Shown here: positions 31,931-44,600 of the stretch, piece by piece | How the letters are laid out: every line of letters begins with the position of its first letter | Position numbering within the stretch: the first letter of the stretch is position 1 | NCBI GenBank assembly: GCA_014058105.1 | Contig: JACGCM010002112.1 | Coordinates: forward strand, 620,001-684,000 | Direction: 5' to 3' | DNA from: Kingdonia uniflora | Taxonomy: Eukaryota; Streptophyta; Magnoliopsida; Ranunculales; Circaeasteraceae | Length of the DNA: 64,000 bases | The notes under the pieces: generated by a model | Told to the model about the DNA's origin: nothing | What the model saw: only the letters and a program-made list of their open reading frames with translations | Database searches by the model: none | Made by a program: the position numbers and the translations under genes

Positions 31931-33463
31931 GCATCCCATATTTAATGGTTGACGTTCTACTCTCATATCTAGAGGACAGCAAGGTGATGGCCCTACCAAA
32001 CTAGACTCTTTAAATTATAATTAAATCCTCTTATATTTGTTTTACTAACCCAACACCCCAAACTCTCTCTGTAATTTCGGCGCGTAAAGTTGGGGCGCCC
32101 AAAACTGAAAATATTAAAAAACAAAATTTCTCTGTAATTTCAGTCACACAGTTTGGGCGCCCAAAAATGAAAAAGTAAAAAGATAACCAAAACTATGTAA
32201 TTTGGGGCACAAAGTGTTCAAATTTTGGTCGTCCAAAACCAACAAAAACTCCTAAAAAAAATTCAAACAACCAATGCAAGCATAATAACCTATTTTCTCA
32301 AAAAAAAAAACTTCATCAAGTCAAGAGGAATAAAAGGCACATAAATATCTAAATAATTATAATGTACAATGTGTGATGGACGTCCAATGCCTTGGTCATT
32401 CTAATCATTAAATTATTTTCTGCTTCTGTTAGACGTTCTGTGTAGGCGTGACCACCTAGCTTTTATGCAAATTACGTGGTTATGCCAACCATGCCTAACA
32501 ACAACACGCCACAACTTTTCAATACCATAGCAAAACAATCAAATATCCAACTCACACCCAATAAGTTGGTGGCAAATTCCCCGCCCTTAACCTAAAAAAA
32601 ACAAAAATATATAATGTCAACGCAAACAAAATAGCATTGAAGCCTTATGTTAAACAAATTGGTTTAAGGGTTTAAAAATCATGATTAACGCTTTACCTCT
32701 TGCGTTGGTATCACAGAATCTGTTTCACCCCCTATTTCAACGACTTGTAATGTCATATCTTCTCCATTCGGTTTAAAGGGGTGTGAGTTTGATCTTACTT
32801 GACTTTGTAAATTAATATCTACAAGTGGTAGTTTACTGAAATTGTGGCCATCTTCATTGGTAAAATGAGCATTTACTTCATTCTACAAAATCAAACATGT
32901 ATTAGAGAACATTCATTTTTTAACAAAATTGTCCAAATCCACAAATAGAGAAGAGAAAAACAAGATACTTCAGGATTGAGGAAGTTAAAATAAACGTATG
33001 GAACACCATGGCGGTCTACGTCCTCGTAAAGATCGTAATCGTCGGGTTCTAAGTTAATAGAAGTTATAAGAGGTTATTCATCAAAATTAGGAGCATCTCC
33101 GGTGCCAACATGATCTCCGGTACTATCATGATCCATTTAGGGTCTTCCAAAGTGATGTTTTAGGAATGGAGGGAAGATTAGAGTGATGGTGGGAAGATTA
33201 TAGTAATGGAGGGAAGAAGCTCTTAACTAAATATGGAGGGAAGAGATTTTTACCCTAAAGAACCTAACTAAACAATAATCTAACTAAATCAATCTAACTT
33301 GGAGTGTGAGAGAAGTAAAAAAAATAGTTTGAAAAGGTGTAAATATTCAACACTTAGAAGGGCATACTTGTCATTGGGTTGGGGTGTGTATCTAAGGTAA
33401 AAATGGGGTGTGTAGGTAGTGGCTCCCTTGGAATAAATCTTAGAAATTAGAATAAAGTGTTTA
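31931..33463. other. repetitive intergenic block with GGGCGCCC tandem units
   Basis: About three units of ~63 bp occur at 32066-32250, each starting CTCTGTAATTTC (CTATGTAATTTG in the third) and carrying GGGGCGCCCAAAA-type sequence. On the minus strand, exon-like stretches are readable at 33135-32975 (YDLYEDVDRHGVPYVYFNF) and 32885-32700 (SKLPLVDINLQSQVRSNSH), separated by plausible GT-AG introns, with one stop. I do not recognise the protein. They look like the remnant of another element's gene. Confidence 0.35.
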
Positions 33464-33563
33464 GCGCATCTGTAACAATAGGGTGGGTGAATTTACCCAA
33501 ATCCAAGGTGGATTCAATCTACCCCACAGTATTTTGAAAACTAATCAAGGTGAATATTAACCA

Positions 33564-33732
33564 CTGCAGTTTAGAACTGCAGAGCACAATCTACGTCCAC
33601 GATTTAGCCACGTGTCAATATCATAAACGTCCAATCCAAACGCGCAGTTCAAAACTGCGGGAAGGAGAACCAATTAGAGTTTGCCACATTTTTTGTTTTT
33701 TTTAATTCATGCCGCGTAGTTTAAAGCCTGCA
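33564..33732. repeat. left subterminal copies of the CGCAGTTCnGAACTGCG palindrome
   Basis: CTGCAGTTTAGAACTGCAG at 33564-33582, CGCAGTTCAAAACTGCG at 33643-33659 and a decayed copy near 33714-33731. The same motif recurs at 36279-36298, 36345-36361, 36410-36426, 55361-55379 and 55451-55467. Confidence 0.8.
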
Positions 33733-33891
33733 TGAAATTGCTTCAAACTACCTGCAATCATTTCTCATTTCATTTGAACTAAGTATTTCCACCAACCCAT
33801 ACTTTAAGTTTTATAAACTCAACTTATTCCTTAAGTTCCCCAACCCCTATATTTTCCCTAATAATTCAAGGTCATTATCCAAAGATTAACA

Positions 33892-35883
33892 ATGTCGGGA
33901 AAGTCTACTTATGTTATTCCTAAAACAAGACGTAGGCCAAGCTCCAAAGTTAAACGAAGGGGGAAAGAATTGGTAACAAATATGTGGCTGTTACACCTCA
34001 CGGAAAATGATCCTGCCCCAACCCTTGAGGATTTGCACTGAGTGGATATTCTCCTAGACAACTGGGTTCATATTTCCATTGGATCGGAAGAATTGCCGGT
34101 AAGCTTTTTGTGTAAAATTTGTGTTATTAACGTTGTTTGCCAAATGTTAGATGAAATGCCCGAATGAAAATTTAATATGTTAATGTTTTTTTTTTTGCAG
34201 AACCAAGATGAAATACAATGTAGGGGATCACTCGATAAGGTATTGAAGTGGTACCAATGGATTGCCAAGTATCCCACGTTGAAGAGGTTGGTCAACGATA
34301 TAGGTTTCGAAGAGTTTTTATTGATTAAGGCGGGAAACTCTGGTAATCGCTTAATTCATGCTCTCGTTAAATGGTGATGGCTTTCTACCCATACATTTCA
34401 CTTCCCTTACGGGGAACTTGCCTTTACACCGTTAGACTTCGTCATGCTAACAGGCTTATTTTTTAGGATGGGTCTCGAAGTCCCGTACGACGATAAGTAC
34501 TCGATGTTCGAAGAAGCGCAAACGATGTTCCCCAGAATCACAACCAATGACATTAGGTACAGTAACATCACTCTTACGTATTTGAAAATCAGGAAAGAGG
34601 CTTTGAATCCTGAACTCAACAATTACAACCAAGAAATGGATATCGTGTATGCGAGGGCATTTATTACATATATGATGGGTAATATCTTCTTCTCAAATGC
34701 TAGCACATCTCTACCGGCCGGTTATCTTGCAGCTTTGACAGACCACCATATTCTAGGTGCGTCAAAATTCGAATGGGGTACTCCGATTATGGCAGCTTTG
34801 TATCAGGGACTAGATGAAGTCTCAATTCTGAAGAATGAGAAGGGGAAGAGATCAGTCACAGGCTTCTATGCTCTGTTGAAGTTATGGTTTTTTAAGTACT
34901 ATTGTGTTGGAAGGTATCTGGTGAAAGTTTCCAACTACAACCATGTTTATCCTCATATGGGTGTGTGGAGAAATGAAAGGGCCAGTTCGGGGTCTAAAAT
35001 CCATCATTCTTTTGCTGTGATCAAAAAAATAATAGAATGGAAGGACATAACCAACATTGATTGGCAACCATGGGTAAGGTCTAGACAAGCAATCCGTCTA
35101 GAGGTAAGACATGTCAAAATGCTTAGTGAAAAATGGTTCTATTAGTTTTAGTCCCATACGGGAACGGTACACTTTGGTATTTAAGAGACCGGTATATGCG
35201 TCATAACACCGGGCATGATAGTGTTTCCTATGACCCCCCACAAGAGATTATAGAATTTTTGTAGTACGATCGAGTGTTATCAGGGACTGAAAGAGCTAAA
35301 CTTCTACGATGGACACAATTATATCATTGATGACGTGGATTACATGATATATTAATGTTTGACTCATCCAAATCCTAATATCGATTGCAGTTTAGTGAAG
35401 AGTGCCGGGAATATATTGATGGTCGGGCGTGATCTAGTGAGGCTCAATGTAACTCTTCTACCTACTTCGAGTTTAGCCATGTTTTTCAGGTATAAAATTA
35501 TGATGTTGAGGCATACAGCGAGGAAGTGGGGGATATGGGATGGTTCATGGAAATGGCAGGAACCAGCGGAGAACGTAGACGGCTAACAATCCCGGCCCTC
35601 CAAGTACCACACCCGTGTCAACCTAGGTATAGTGTGGATGAGTTGTGGCATAAAAACTAAGGAATGCGGTATGCGGCATATGAAGATTCTAGGTAATACT
35701 TTCAACGTACAGAGGAGTTAGAGGAACAGCTGCGTCGATCACAAGAAATTATCGGCCGAGTCACGGGAGAGAGACTAGTTGATATGTTTATCAACTACCA
35801 GACAGAGCTGGATGTGTAATGTACCTATGACGAGAGTCTCGCACATAGTAGACGCGCCCGCCAAATGAAGAGAGGCCATCCCA
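33892..35883 (+). pseudogene. plant mobile domain (PMD) protein, MAIN/PP7-long-form-like
   Basis: PMD proteins include the Arabidopsis MAIN/MAIL group, linked to silencing and genome stability, and many transposon-borne copies. Exon 1 is 33892-34098 (MSGKSTYVIPKTRRRPSSK) and ends at GTAAGC. After a GT-AG intron, exon 2 opens at 34201. It holds GNSGNRLIHALVKW, THTFHFPYGELAFTPLDFVM and SLPAGYLAALTDHHILG, all core PMD blocks. A C-terminal piece (TEELEEQLRRSQEIIGRV) lies near 35710. Stops at 34038 and 34374 and shifts after 35140 inactivate it. Domain order matches the family. Its presence inside Harbinger termini is the unusual point. Confidence 0.75.
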
Positions 35884-36034
35884 CTTAGGCTATAAAATTT
35901 ATTATGTCTTGTTTAAACTATCGATTTTATGCTATGTTTTCTTCAGAACTTTGATATGTTATGTTTAAACTATGCTTAATTGATTATGCGTTATATTTAA
36001 ACTTGTGTTTGCTTCAAATACTAGGTTTTGAAAA

Positions 36035-37800
36035 GTGTTTGAATGAAATTTCCCGTATAAAGGAGCTGATAAAATAACTAATTTTGATAATATTATAATA
36101 GAGGGAAGGTGTTTGATGAAATGCCTAAACGAAAGATAAGAAAAAAAACTAAGTATGAAGAAATGCACACACAATAAAATTGTACATCAAGTATTTAAGG
36201 AAATGCCTCAAAAAAATACAAAAAAAAAAATTTAAGTATGGAGAAAGGAAGAAATACACAAAGTTGCAAGCTCTTGCCGCACAGTTTAAAACTGTGTGAC
36301 AACCTTGGGAGACATGTGGCTTAATCTGGTATCTCTGTCTAACACGCAGTTCAGAACTGCAGGGGAAATAGAGATACCAAATTAAGCCACCTGTCTCCTA
36401 AGGTTGCCACGCAGTTCTGAACTGCGCGATGATAACGGTCAAAATCCGGTGTTTAGTATGGGTAAAAATTAGAGTGTCGTTCACTTTCGAATAGAACTAG
36501 AAATTAGTTTTGGTCTTGTGTTTTAGTAATCTAAGGTTGTAAAACCGTGAAAATCAATGATATGGTTTTAATCAAGAATAAAGGTCTAGGGGCTTCGGAT
36601 TTCACCACCATTTACATACAATATCAACATAGTATCGTATATTAAATTCTCCACTTAATTGAAATAACAAACTTCGACCTTTTGTCGATGTAATCCTATG
36701 ATTAATTATAACTCTAGTAGAATCTATTGTATGAACTAAGTATGTACTAAAAACACATTCCATGAAAGCTATGCTAACTATAAAATGTTAATTAGGATCA
36801 TATCTTAGAAAAATACAATATTAATACAATTTTACTATATCATTTGAGAATCACAAATTTTTTCCTATATCTCTACTTAAAGAGATCATAGGATGATAAT
36901 GGATGTCTCCAACAATATAGTTTGGGGATTTGTGATAATATGCTCATATTGTGTTGGAGAAAAATACATTCTACTACATGATATCATACGCTTATGGCGG
37001 ATCCATCCTCACCCCTAGTGAGAACTTAGCCGGCCATTATAACAGCTATAAAACCTAAATGATATGAGAATGAAATGAATATAAACTAACAACAAAAGAG
37101 GAATTTTATTGACTTACAAAATGAAATGCTCCAAATGTTTACAAGACTTGCACCAACTTACTCCAATAATGCTCTCTTGCACTCTACAAGAATGATTCTC
37201 TCAAAATTGGATGATTTTATGAGCTCACCACCTCTCCTTTTATAGATGAATGAGAGAGTTCTTACATTTAATATTATATTTATAACCTATGCCATGAATG
37301 TACATAAATTTGTAACCTCCAAGAGTTATCCTCCAAAATTGTAAGCTCCCCATGTGGGACCCTTGTGTTTGACAACTCTACATCCTTCTCCAACAGTTCA
37401 TCCTTTGAGCTATACATCCCAGTATTTACACATATTTGGTAAATAATGAGCTCCATGTGACCTGAAATATAAAAATTGGTTTTATAACTCATGTTTAATA
37501 ATAAAATCAAGAATAATAAACATTAAGTCATAGGGGAATAGTGGTCATTTTATGTGTCCATCACGCGACAAGAGCCTGCAACTTTGTAAAAAAATTATCT
37601 CCTCTCTATACTTAGTTTTATTTTGGGTAAGTTTCTTTGAGGCATTTCCTCAAACACCGTCTCTAGCCCTCTATTGTGTGTGCATTGGTTCATACTTAGT
37701 TTTTTTCTCCTCTTTCGTTTAGTTTTCTTATGAGCTCTTCTATACGGGAGATTTCTGTAAACACTTGAAAACACCAAGTATGGAATGTATTTCTTCCCTT
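36035..37800. repeat. central ~660-bp palindrome of the Harbinger element, split by a solo LTR
   Basis: With the LTR at 36430-37563 removed, 36035-36350 is the inverse of what follows up to about 37800: AAAGTTGCAAGCTCTTGCCG pairs with CGACAAGAGCCTGCAACTTT, and ACAACCTTGGGAGACATGTG with CACCTGTCTCCTAAGGTTGC. The symmetry centre is the palindrome at 36345-36361. Outer parts share a CATACTTAGTTTTTT motif with the right subterminal region (55310). It separates the PMD gene from ORF1. Confidence 0.75.
36430..37563 (-). mobile_element. solo LTR (1,134 bp), TSD CGCGA
   Basis: It starts TGATAACGG and ends TCCATCA on the plus strand (TGAT...ATCA ends), flanked by exact CGCGA copies (36425-36429 and 37564-37568). 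On the minus strand a TATAAAAGG promoter lies at 37236-37244, which sets the orientation. No internal element sequence remains, so it is a product of LTR-LTR recombination. It sits next to the centre of the palindrome. Confidence 0.85.
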
Positions 37801-38103
37801 CTCCATACTTAGTTTTTTTTTTGTGAACTTTCGTAATGGCATTTCCTCAACCATATTATGTTTTTTTATAACCAATGTTGTAATACTTCATTAGTTGTTT
37901 TATGACCTCCTCTCAACAATGCAATATTTTATTAGGGCAAACTTGATGACCAAGTAGCTCAACAGCTATATTCTCGTGAAAACTTGTTGACCAAGTAGCT
38001 CAATGGTTAGTTTTTTTCATTTATAAAGGTCATTCATCTTCTACACTCTATGTTTTTAATCTTCTACACTCTCATCTCTCATTAGTTTACAAGCAAAACC
38101 ACC
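37801..38103 (+). other. 5' region of Pong ORF1
   Basis: AT-rich. Two diverged copies of GACCAAGTAGCTCAA (37954 and 37991) echo a motif near the element's right end (55150-55260). No gene. Confidence 0.45.
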
Positions 38104-38480
38104 ATGTCATCCTCAAGCTCCCAATCTAATTCTCAAAACCATTCTCAATCTTCCAATATGAACTAACAAGGAAACGTATTTCCGATGCAATTCGGCGCAT
38201 TTAATTCGTCGTAAATGCCTAACCTTTTCCAATATTGTGATCACCATTTTTGACAACTATTCTCACCACACGACAATCAATTTAAATCTCAAACCCAAGG
38301 ATATTATCCTCATTACCAAAACCAATGATATCACCCATAATTAGATCCTCATACAGCCTCATACTCTCAACCAGGGAATCTATATTTTTCATCTCACACC
38401 GGTAGAAGTTCGAGTACCGCGCCGATGAGAGGTTCATGGGGTTTAAATTATTTGAACCACAATACATCACCGGTTGTATC
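38104..38480 (+). pseudogene. Pong-type ORF1, 5' part (before the LTR insertion)
   Basis: The frame opens MSSSSSQSNSQNHSQSSNM and continues as a Ser/Gln/Tyr-rich, low-complexity N-terminus (QTQGYYPHYQNQ, TAPMRGSWGLNYLNHNTSPV) typical of ORF1 in Pong-like elements. It is cut at 38480 by the solo LTR and resumes at 52413. Two or more stops are present. In active elements ORF1 is the Myb/SANT-like partner needed with the transposase. Confidence 0.6.
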
Positions 38481-38973
38481 TATTAGGATTACGGCTCAAA
38501 ATAGAGGAAAGTCGTTCGAACGAGTGGGGAAGTTGTTTGAACGGCAGAGTTTTCGTTGAAGTCGTTCGAACGAGTTATGAGGTCATTCAAACGAAAAAGG
38601 CTTTGTTTATTTATTTATAAGTTCATTTTTGAAGGGGATTTAATCCAAAATGATGGTTTATCTCGTGATGCGTACTTCAGAGATGACCTAATAGAGAGTA
38701 TATAAATATAAAATATGGGTTCAAAGCCTCCTAACACAGTATGTGAGTTAAAAAGCCTCTATGTGAGAAACTTAAAATCTAGTAGGGATGTAGCCTCTGT
38801 GGTAGACCTTGTAAAGAGTTGGTATTTACAAGGAAGAAGGTGGAGGGTATTGTCATCTTGGGATTTGATAGTAAGAAGGGAAGTACATCTTGGTTGTTAA
38901 GAAGATAAATCAAGGTAGATAGAAGATTGAAGGGTTTCAAGAAGAAGGTATGCAACATGGTCTTTGTTGAGGT

Positions 38974-39553
38974 TGTAATGGCCAAATTCCGTAGCTCGAT
39001 ATGATTAGGAATTAACTATCATACCAAATAATCCTGTAACAATACTCTACTAGAAAGTAAGAAATGCAAATAGGTATTTTTTGCGTGGAAAACCTCTAAA
39101 CAGGTAAAAAACCACGACCTCGTATGGAGGATTTTTGTAAAAGTATATTTATTGCTTTGACTGGATATCTTTATTACAAGTAATATCTAGAACATAGAAA
39201 TGCTTTTGATCTCATAAATAAGAAGTTTTTAAGTGATTTTTCTGGTCCCTATCTCTTCTGGAACTTTTTCTTTTTATAGACTTCTTCATAACTCTTCATC
39301 GTGCTAGAATACATTTTCTGAATAATGTGGTTAGTGGTGGTTGACTGAATAACTGACAAGTTCGTGGGAGACAGGTGTCTTTGATTGAATAACATTTTCC
39401 AGATTTAGCTCAATGTCGTTTCTTTAGTAGTTCATGGGGTTGGTTAGAATGTTGACTGAAGTGTTAAGTGTTAAAATTGTGTGAGCCTCAGATGGAGGTG
39501 AATCAAACCGAGTGAGCTCGATCATGAATGAGGTCGAGGGATAAGTCCCTACA
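38974..39553 (-). repeat. 3' LTR of the Tat gypsy element
   Basis: Plus-strand ends TGTAATGGCC and GTCCCTACA. Same length as the other LTR, with scattered substitutions, so the insertion is not brand new. Confidence 0.92.
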
Positions 39554-39570
39554 ATCGCCCCCTCATAACC
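39554..39570 (-). promoter_or_regulatory. polypurine tract of the Tat gypsy element
   Basis: Minus-strand reading GGTTATGAGGGGGCGAT abuts the 3' LTR. Confidence 0.8.
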
Positions 39571-39784
39571 GAAGTCCTAGTGGCTTTGGTTGAGAAAGAA
39601 TTTTTAAAAAGTAGTAAATTCGAAGTGGAGTAATGATGGCGTTTGACTGGTGGAAGTTACGTGAATTTGGAAAATGACGGGCATTAAATGCTGGTGCGGA
39701 TGTATGTGACAGTTGTTTTTGAATAGTTGCGTCCGTAATAAATGATGACGCTTGTGAAAACGTACTTGCACAATAAAGCTAGGA

Positions 39785-40282
39785 TTATATAAAGAGTACC
39801 TTGATCAACTCTTTAGAACAATTCTTGCATGTGTAACTTTCTCTGAGATGGTAACAACTCAGAGTATGGCTCTTGAAGAGAGGATTGTGTCTGAAGCGCA
39901 GAGGTTGAAGTTGAAGTTGAAGTACTTTGGTGATCGCTCTTTGGAAATGGCAATCTTAGCCCCTGTTCCTCCGACGTACCAAGGCTTGTTAGGAGAGGAA
40001 GCGGTTGAAGCTGAGGAAGATTTATACTATAAGTGGAGATTTCATGTCTTCGACTTGACGGGCGAGGAACGTTGGGCCTATCTCTGTACTATTGCGGAAG
40101 ACAGGGTTAGGGGTTCATATGCAAGGAAAGGTGTATTTGCAGGGCAGATATGCTTATTTCTTGTGTTGTCGTCGATTCTAATGTTGGGCCCTCTTCATCT
40201 TTACCAACTCTTCGGTGGTGGTGGTTATAGAAGAGGCGGTGGTGACAGTGGAGGAGGAGAATGGGAAGGGGGATCTTGTTGA
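39785..40282 (+). CDS. antisense ORF of 144 aa with a TATA box inside the gypsy element
   Basis: A TATATAAAG box (39786-39794) stands ~55 bases before ATG 39848. The ORF reads to 40282 without interruption: MVTTQSMALEERIVSEAQRL, a central YYKWRFHVFDLTGEERWAYL, one hydrophobic segment (ICLFLVLSSILMLGPLHLY) and a Gly-rich end. It lies opposite to pol, just inside the 3' LTR. I do not recognise the protein. The intact frame plus promoter placement suggest a real gene of the element, but it could be a chance ORF. Confidence 0.4.
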   Translation, partial: LYKEYLDQLFRTILACVTFSEMVTTQSMALEERIVSEAQRLKLKLKYFGDRSLEMAILAPVPPTYQGLLGEEAVEAEEDLYYKWRFHVFDLTGEERWAYLCTIAEDRVRGSYARKGVFAGQICLFLVLSSILMLGPLHLYQLFGGGGYRRGGGDSGGGEWEGGSC

Positions 40283-41668
40283 AGCATTTTTATCATTGTT
40301 TTGCGCTCAGAAGATCTTTCATCTTGTTTTGTGAGAGCCAACACTGAGTCCACTTCTTGCATGGTTCTTGCTTGGAGTTCGATTGGGCTTCAACCGAGCC
40401 ATGTAAGGGAAAATATTTGTTGGTTCCACTGTCTTCTTTACATCAGGGTGAAGAATCATTGAAGCAAGAAGAACTGGAATACATGATTCTTCTGCGTGCC
40501 TGAATAAGCTGTAGCTTTTAACAAACATGGAAAACTTATTATCTGTAAAGTACCTGGAGTTCGGTGCTGGACGGATAACATTTTGTTATATTCTTGTGTG
40601 AAAACTTATTATCTGTAAATCGAATGTACTATGTTTGATATGAATAAAGGTGATTTTTAGTAAATTGTGTTCAGAAAAAATTCTTTGAATCGAACTGAAA
40701 ATGTGTTGTGTGTTGGTCATATAACCGCTGATAAGTGTTGAAACAATATTGTAATATTACTCGAATCGATGTGAATACGAATTAAGAACTTCGCGCCAAT
40801 ATAAATGATTTGGGATAGAAATTGTAGGAAAGATGTAAAATCGAGATGTTTTATGTCGATAAAAATATTACTTGTGGTATCACAAGGTCGATTTGGTAAC
40901 CAACGTGTGTACTAGTGAGGGGATATGCTATAATGAGTGAGTCCAAGATTTTGGGTTTCTGTTACGTGATACTAGGTAAAAATCGAGTAAAAGATGGAAG
41001 TGATTGAGAAACTTATAAATACTGATAGCATGACCTGCAAAAATTCGGAGGAAGGTTAGGATGACGCAGACTCGATCTCAGAGGATTTGTCATGCCGCAG
41101 AAAGTCGATTGGCTATAAAAATTGCTGAAGTGCGGGAGAAAATCTTTGGTTTGTTTGGTTACGACACTGAGAACTTGAAGGATTAGATATAAGAATTAGA
41201 TATAAGGAGCAGAGAACTTGAGTATGCCTGCTACTTTTATGAATCATTCTTTCGTATATTCATGAGGGATTCGGTAGAACGAGAGGTTGGTAGGTTTGAT
41301 CGCTGAGGTGGAGATTGATTTTGAAGATATGAGGATCGGCGAATGATGTGATTAGATGCTGGTTGCTTAAGTTTACCAAGGTTGTGAGGGATTTAGTGTA
41401 GAGTGCGTCTTGTGAATTAAATAAATGCTAGAATGTAACAGAAATAATATAAGTCAATCGGATCCTCGATAGGGGCGAATCTGTTTTGAGATTGTTCAAC
41501 AAACATTTTGAATAAATTTGAATATTTGTAAAATTTTGAAAATGACGTCAATCACTATAAGTATGATAAATAAGGACTGCGAAACAAAAATATGTGAATG
41601 CAAAAGCTTCTAGTTTTGTTTTGTATGAAAAATAAAATAGAGCTCTGACACCCACAGTGTAAGTCATC
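40283..41668. other. gypsy internal region, no gene recognised
   Basis: AT-rich, only short ORFs. Possible 5' sequence of the antisense gene that follows. Confidence 0.4.
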
Positions 41669-44600
41669 ATGAGTGAAGGGAGGTTAAGAAAAGATATGGA
41701 AAGAGGGCAAAAAAATATGTTAAAAAATGATGGGAGTTGTTATGATGGAAATGTGGTTTTATCGAAAAGGTACAAGGCGTCTGACATGGAGAGTGGAAAG
41801 GACATCTCGGTTATGGAATCGAGGACGGTTCGTGCGATGAGCAATAAATGCCAGCCGCATGAGAGAAAAATGATAAATAGTTCTTCTTCGTCTCCAAACC
41901 AACGTCTTATCACAAAAAACTTGGAGAGCACTCAGAGAGAAAGGTGAAAAATCAGGGGAGTCAAGAAAGAGTTACTTGAAGGTGATAAATGGTTAAAGAG
42001 GGTAGAAGATTTGGGATCTCGTAGGTGGCAGTATAGCAGCGTAGTGAGGGGAAAACTTGATTCCACTGCCGATTCTCATTCGGAGAGTGAAGGTTAGTAG
42101 AGATATATGCAATATATTTTGATGTTCTATAGTTTAAGATATATGTTATACATGATTGATTGATCAGGGGTATATGTATATATATGTATATATGCATACA
42201 TAGATGGAAGAATGATAAATATCTTAACTTGTATGTATGTCGAGCGTGAGAGGAATCCTTGTAGGTCAAAAACTTGTCTGTAGAATTTGTTTTCAAGATA
42301 GGTAGTTCGTCTGTTAACGAGGTCTCGACCTCTGGTCGGACGAATGAGTCTGATAACGAGGGGGAAGATAGATTAAAACAATTCCTGGGTTTCCCTGGTC
42401 AGTTGGTGTCTTATCCTCTGGGTTATGATGCTTTTAGAGAATTTTGTAAAGTCAAGTTGGTTGTAGGAGGGAAGTGGGGAAAATGTGTAGAGTTTGTCGG
42501 TAGGCAGTTTAGGGGTTGCACGGTAGCGGAGGGGGAAGAGTATTTTTACCTGTTGGCGGATTTAGAAGAAGAAAAAAAGATAGGGGGTATAGATGGATCG
42601 ATCTCGTTAGAGTATTATGATGGGTATGTCCGGAGTGATCTCTCTGAGGGTTTTCCATGTTACTTATCTCAATTATAGTATAGGTTGAGTTTTCCCCTCA
42701 CCAATTTGGCGAAGGGGATTATGAATTCAATTAAGGCATGTCTTGTTCAAATGAACGGGAACATGTGAGAGGTAATAACTGTATGTAACCATCTGAATGA
42801 AAGGTGGGAAAGGAAGAAAAAAGTGAAGAGGATAACCCCTGAGAACATTCTGCAGTTCTATGGGGTGAAGAATTTTAAGGCCAGTGGGTGGTCGTACTTC
42901 TGTGCGAGCGTTACTCGGCGCCATTTTTTCGATCTGAACTCAGCAGGTCGAACTTGGAATAACAACATCATATGGGTGAAGGGTAATTGCCTTCAAAGAG
43001 ACGATGAAGAACTTTTGGACCTTCGATTTAGATTTGTAAAGCAAAGTAAGTACAGACATGCATAGATAAAATTACTGTTATGTTTAGTTGACAACTGTGG
43101 CTGATAGTAAAAATGTTGTTATTGTAGGTGTGAAGTCCACAGTTGAAAGGAAAAATCCTTGCTGGGCGAAGTTGCGGAGGAGGAGACTGAACTTGAACTC
43201 GTTTTAGGGGAACTCGGCCTGAGTAGATAGAAGAGAGTTGACAGTAGGTCGAAAAAGGTTTGAAAGGCTCAGTCTACTAGGTCGATGACGGGCGTCGATA
43301 AAGGAAAAAGGCAAACCAGTGGTGAGGATGCTCAAACGAATCCTTCCAAGACTCCTAAAACTGGCAGTTTGGGCCCGCCGAAACCTGTTAAGCCGAGCAA
43401 AGTAGCTCAACTTTATCAAAAGAAACAGATGCTTAAGACTACGCCGTCCCCGGGTGCCACTGAAAGTGGTGAGGTCGCCAAAGAGAAAAAGAGGAGGGTC
43501 AAATCCTCTGGGGAGAAAGTCACTGAGGTACGACCTTCTGCGGTGGATGACCTTTGGGAGGTCGAGGAAAGGGCCCGGTTGGTGGCCCTTCGCGGGGAGG
43601 AAGATACGAGCAAGATGGTAAGTGTTATATCATCAGAAAGAAATGTTTAATATATTTTGAGCTAATAATTGAGATCAATTTATTTTATGTAGGTCACTCG
43701 TCTAATAAAGGGAATTTGGCTCGGTATTAAAGAAGAGAAATCCGAGCTGAAAAAGGCAAAGAGCGAGTTGGAGAAAGATCAAGCTCGAGACAAGGCTAAA
43801 GCTACGAAGGAAGTGATGTGGCTGAAGGCCTCTCACGCCGTGGCGATCAGCCAGCTACAGGTCGAGGCGAATGTCAATTTAGACGAGATGGTTGAGGAGC
43901 GTGACAGACTAGGTCATCACTTGATGTTGAAGGGCTACTCTCAGGAGGAGGTGATGCCATTAAGGCTGACACCTATGCTGAGGAAGAAGAGGAGGAGACA
44001 GAAGATGTAGGAGTCATGGATGGTTTGGATGGTGTCTCCCGCCAAACAGTACTTGACAACCAAGGGGATGATATCGAGCTCCCAGATGGGGGGAGTGAGA
44101 AGGTAGGGTAGACATGTATTTTGTATGAATATTTGTGAGTAGTTTGAATTAGGTATGGGGAAGAAAACTTATGTAGAATGACTTTGTTTATAAACTTTCT
44201 GTAAGCAATTAGAAAGATGATTCTCATAATTAACGGCATAGAGTCCGGACTTGCTAGCGAAAAAGAGACCTTTAAAGCCTTGATGTCTGCTCAAGTGGAA
44301 TTGCAGGTTAGATTGGAATAAGTTATTCGACTTTCATGTTACACCGATGTTAAGTTAAGTAAATAGGATAGAAATGCATGGCGAAAATCTAACGCTATTA
44401 ATACGAAATAATATATCGAAGGTGCGTACCTTGTACGCCGAAAGAAGACTTATGTAGGGTTTACCCAAGAAAGGAGTCCAAACTTCTAGTCAAAAAGCAC
44501 TGGGAAGTAGATGTTTAGAAATCACATAGTCTCTTAGAAATGTAGTATGTACATGCAGGAATTATACTTTCTAAATCGAACTGTACTAAATCTTGTTACA

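Noticed and set aside
38715..38900. 61-aa ORF conserved between both solo LTRs
   Set aside because: Conservation is explained by the shared LTR; no protein family is recognised and the frame is short.
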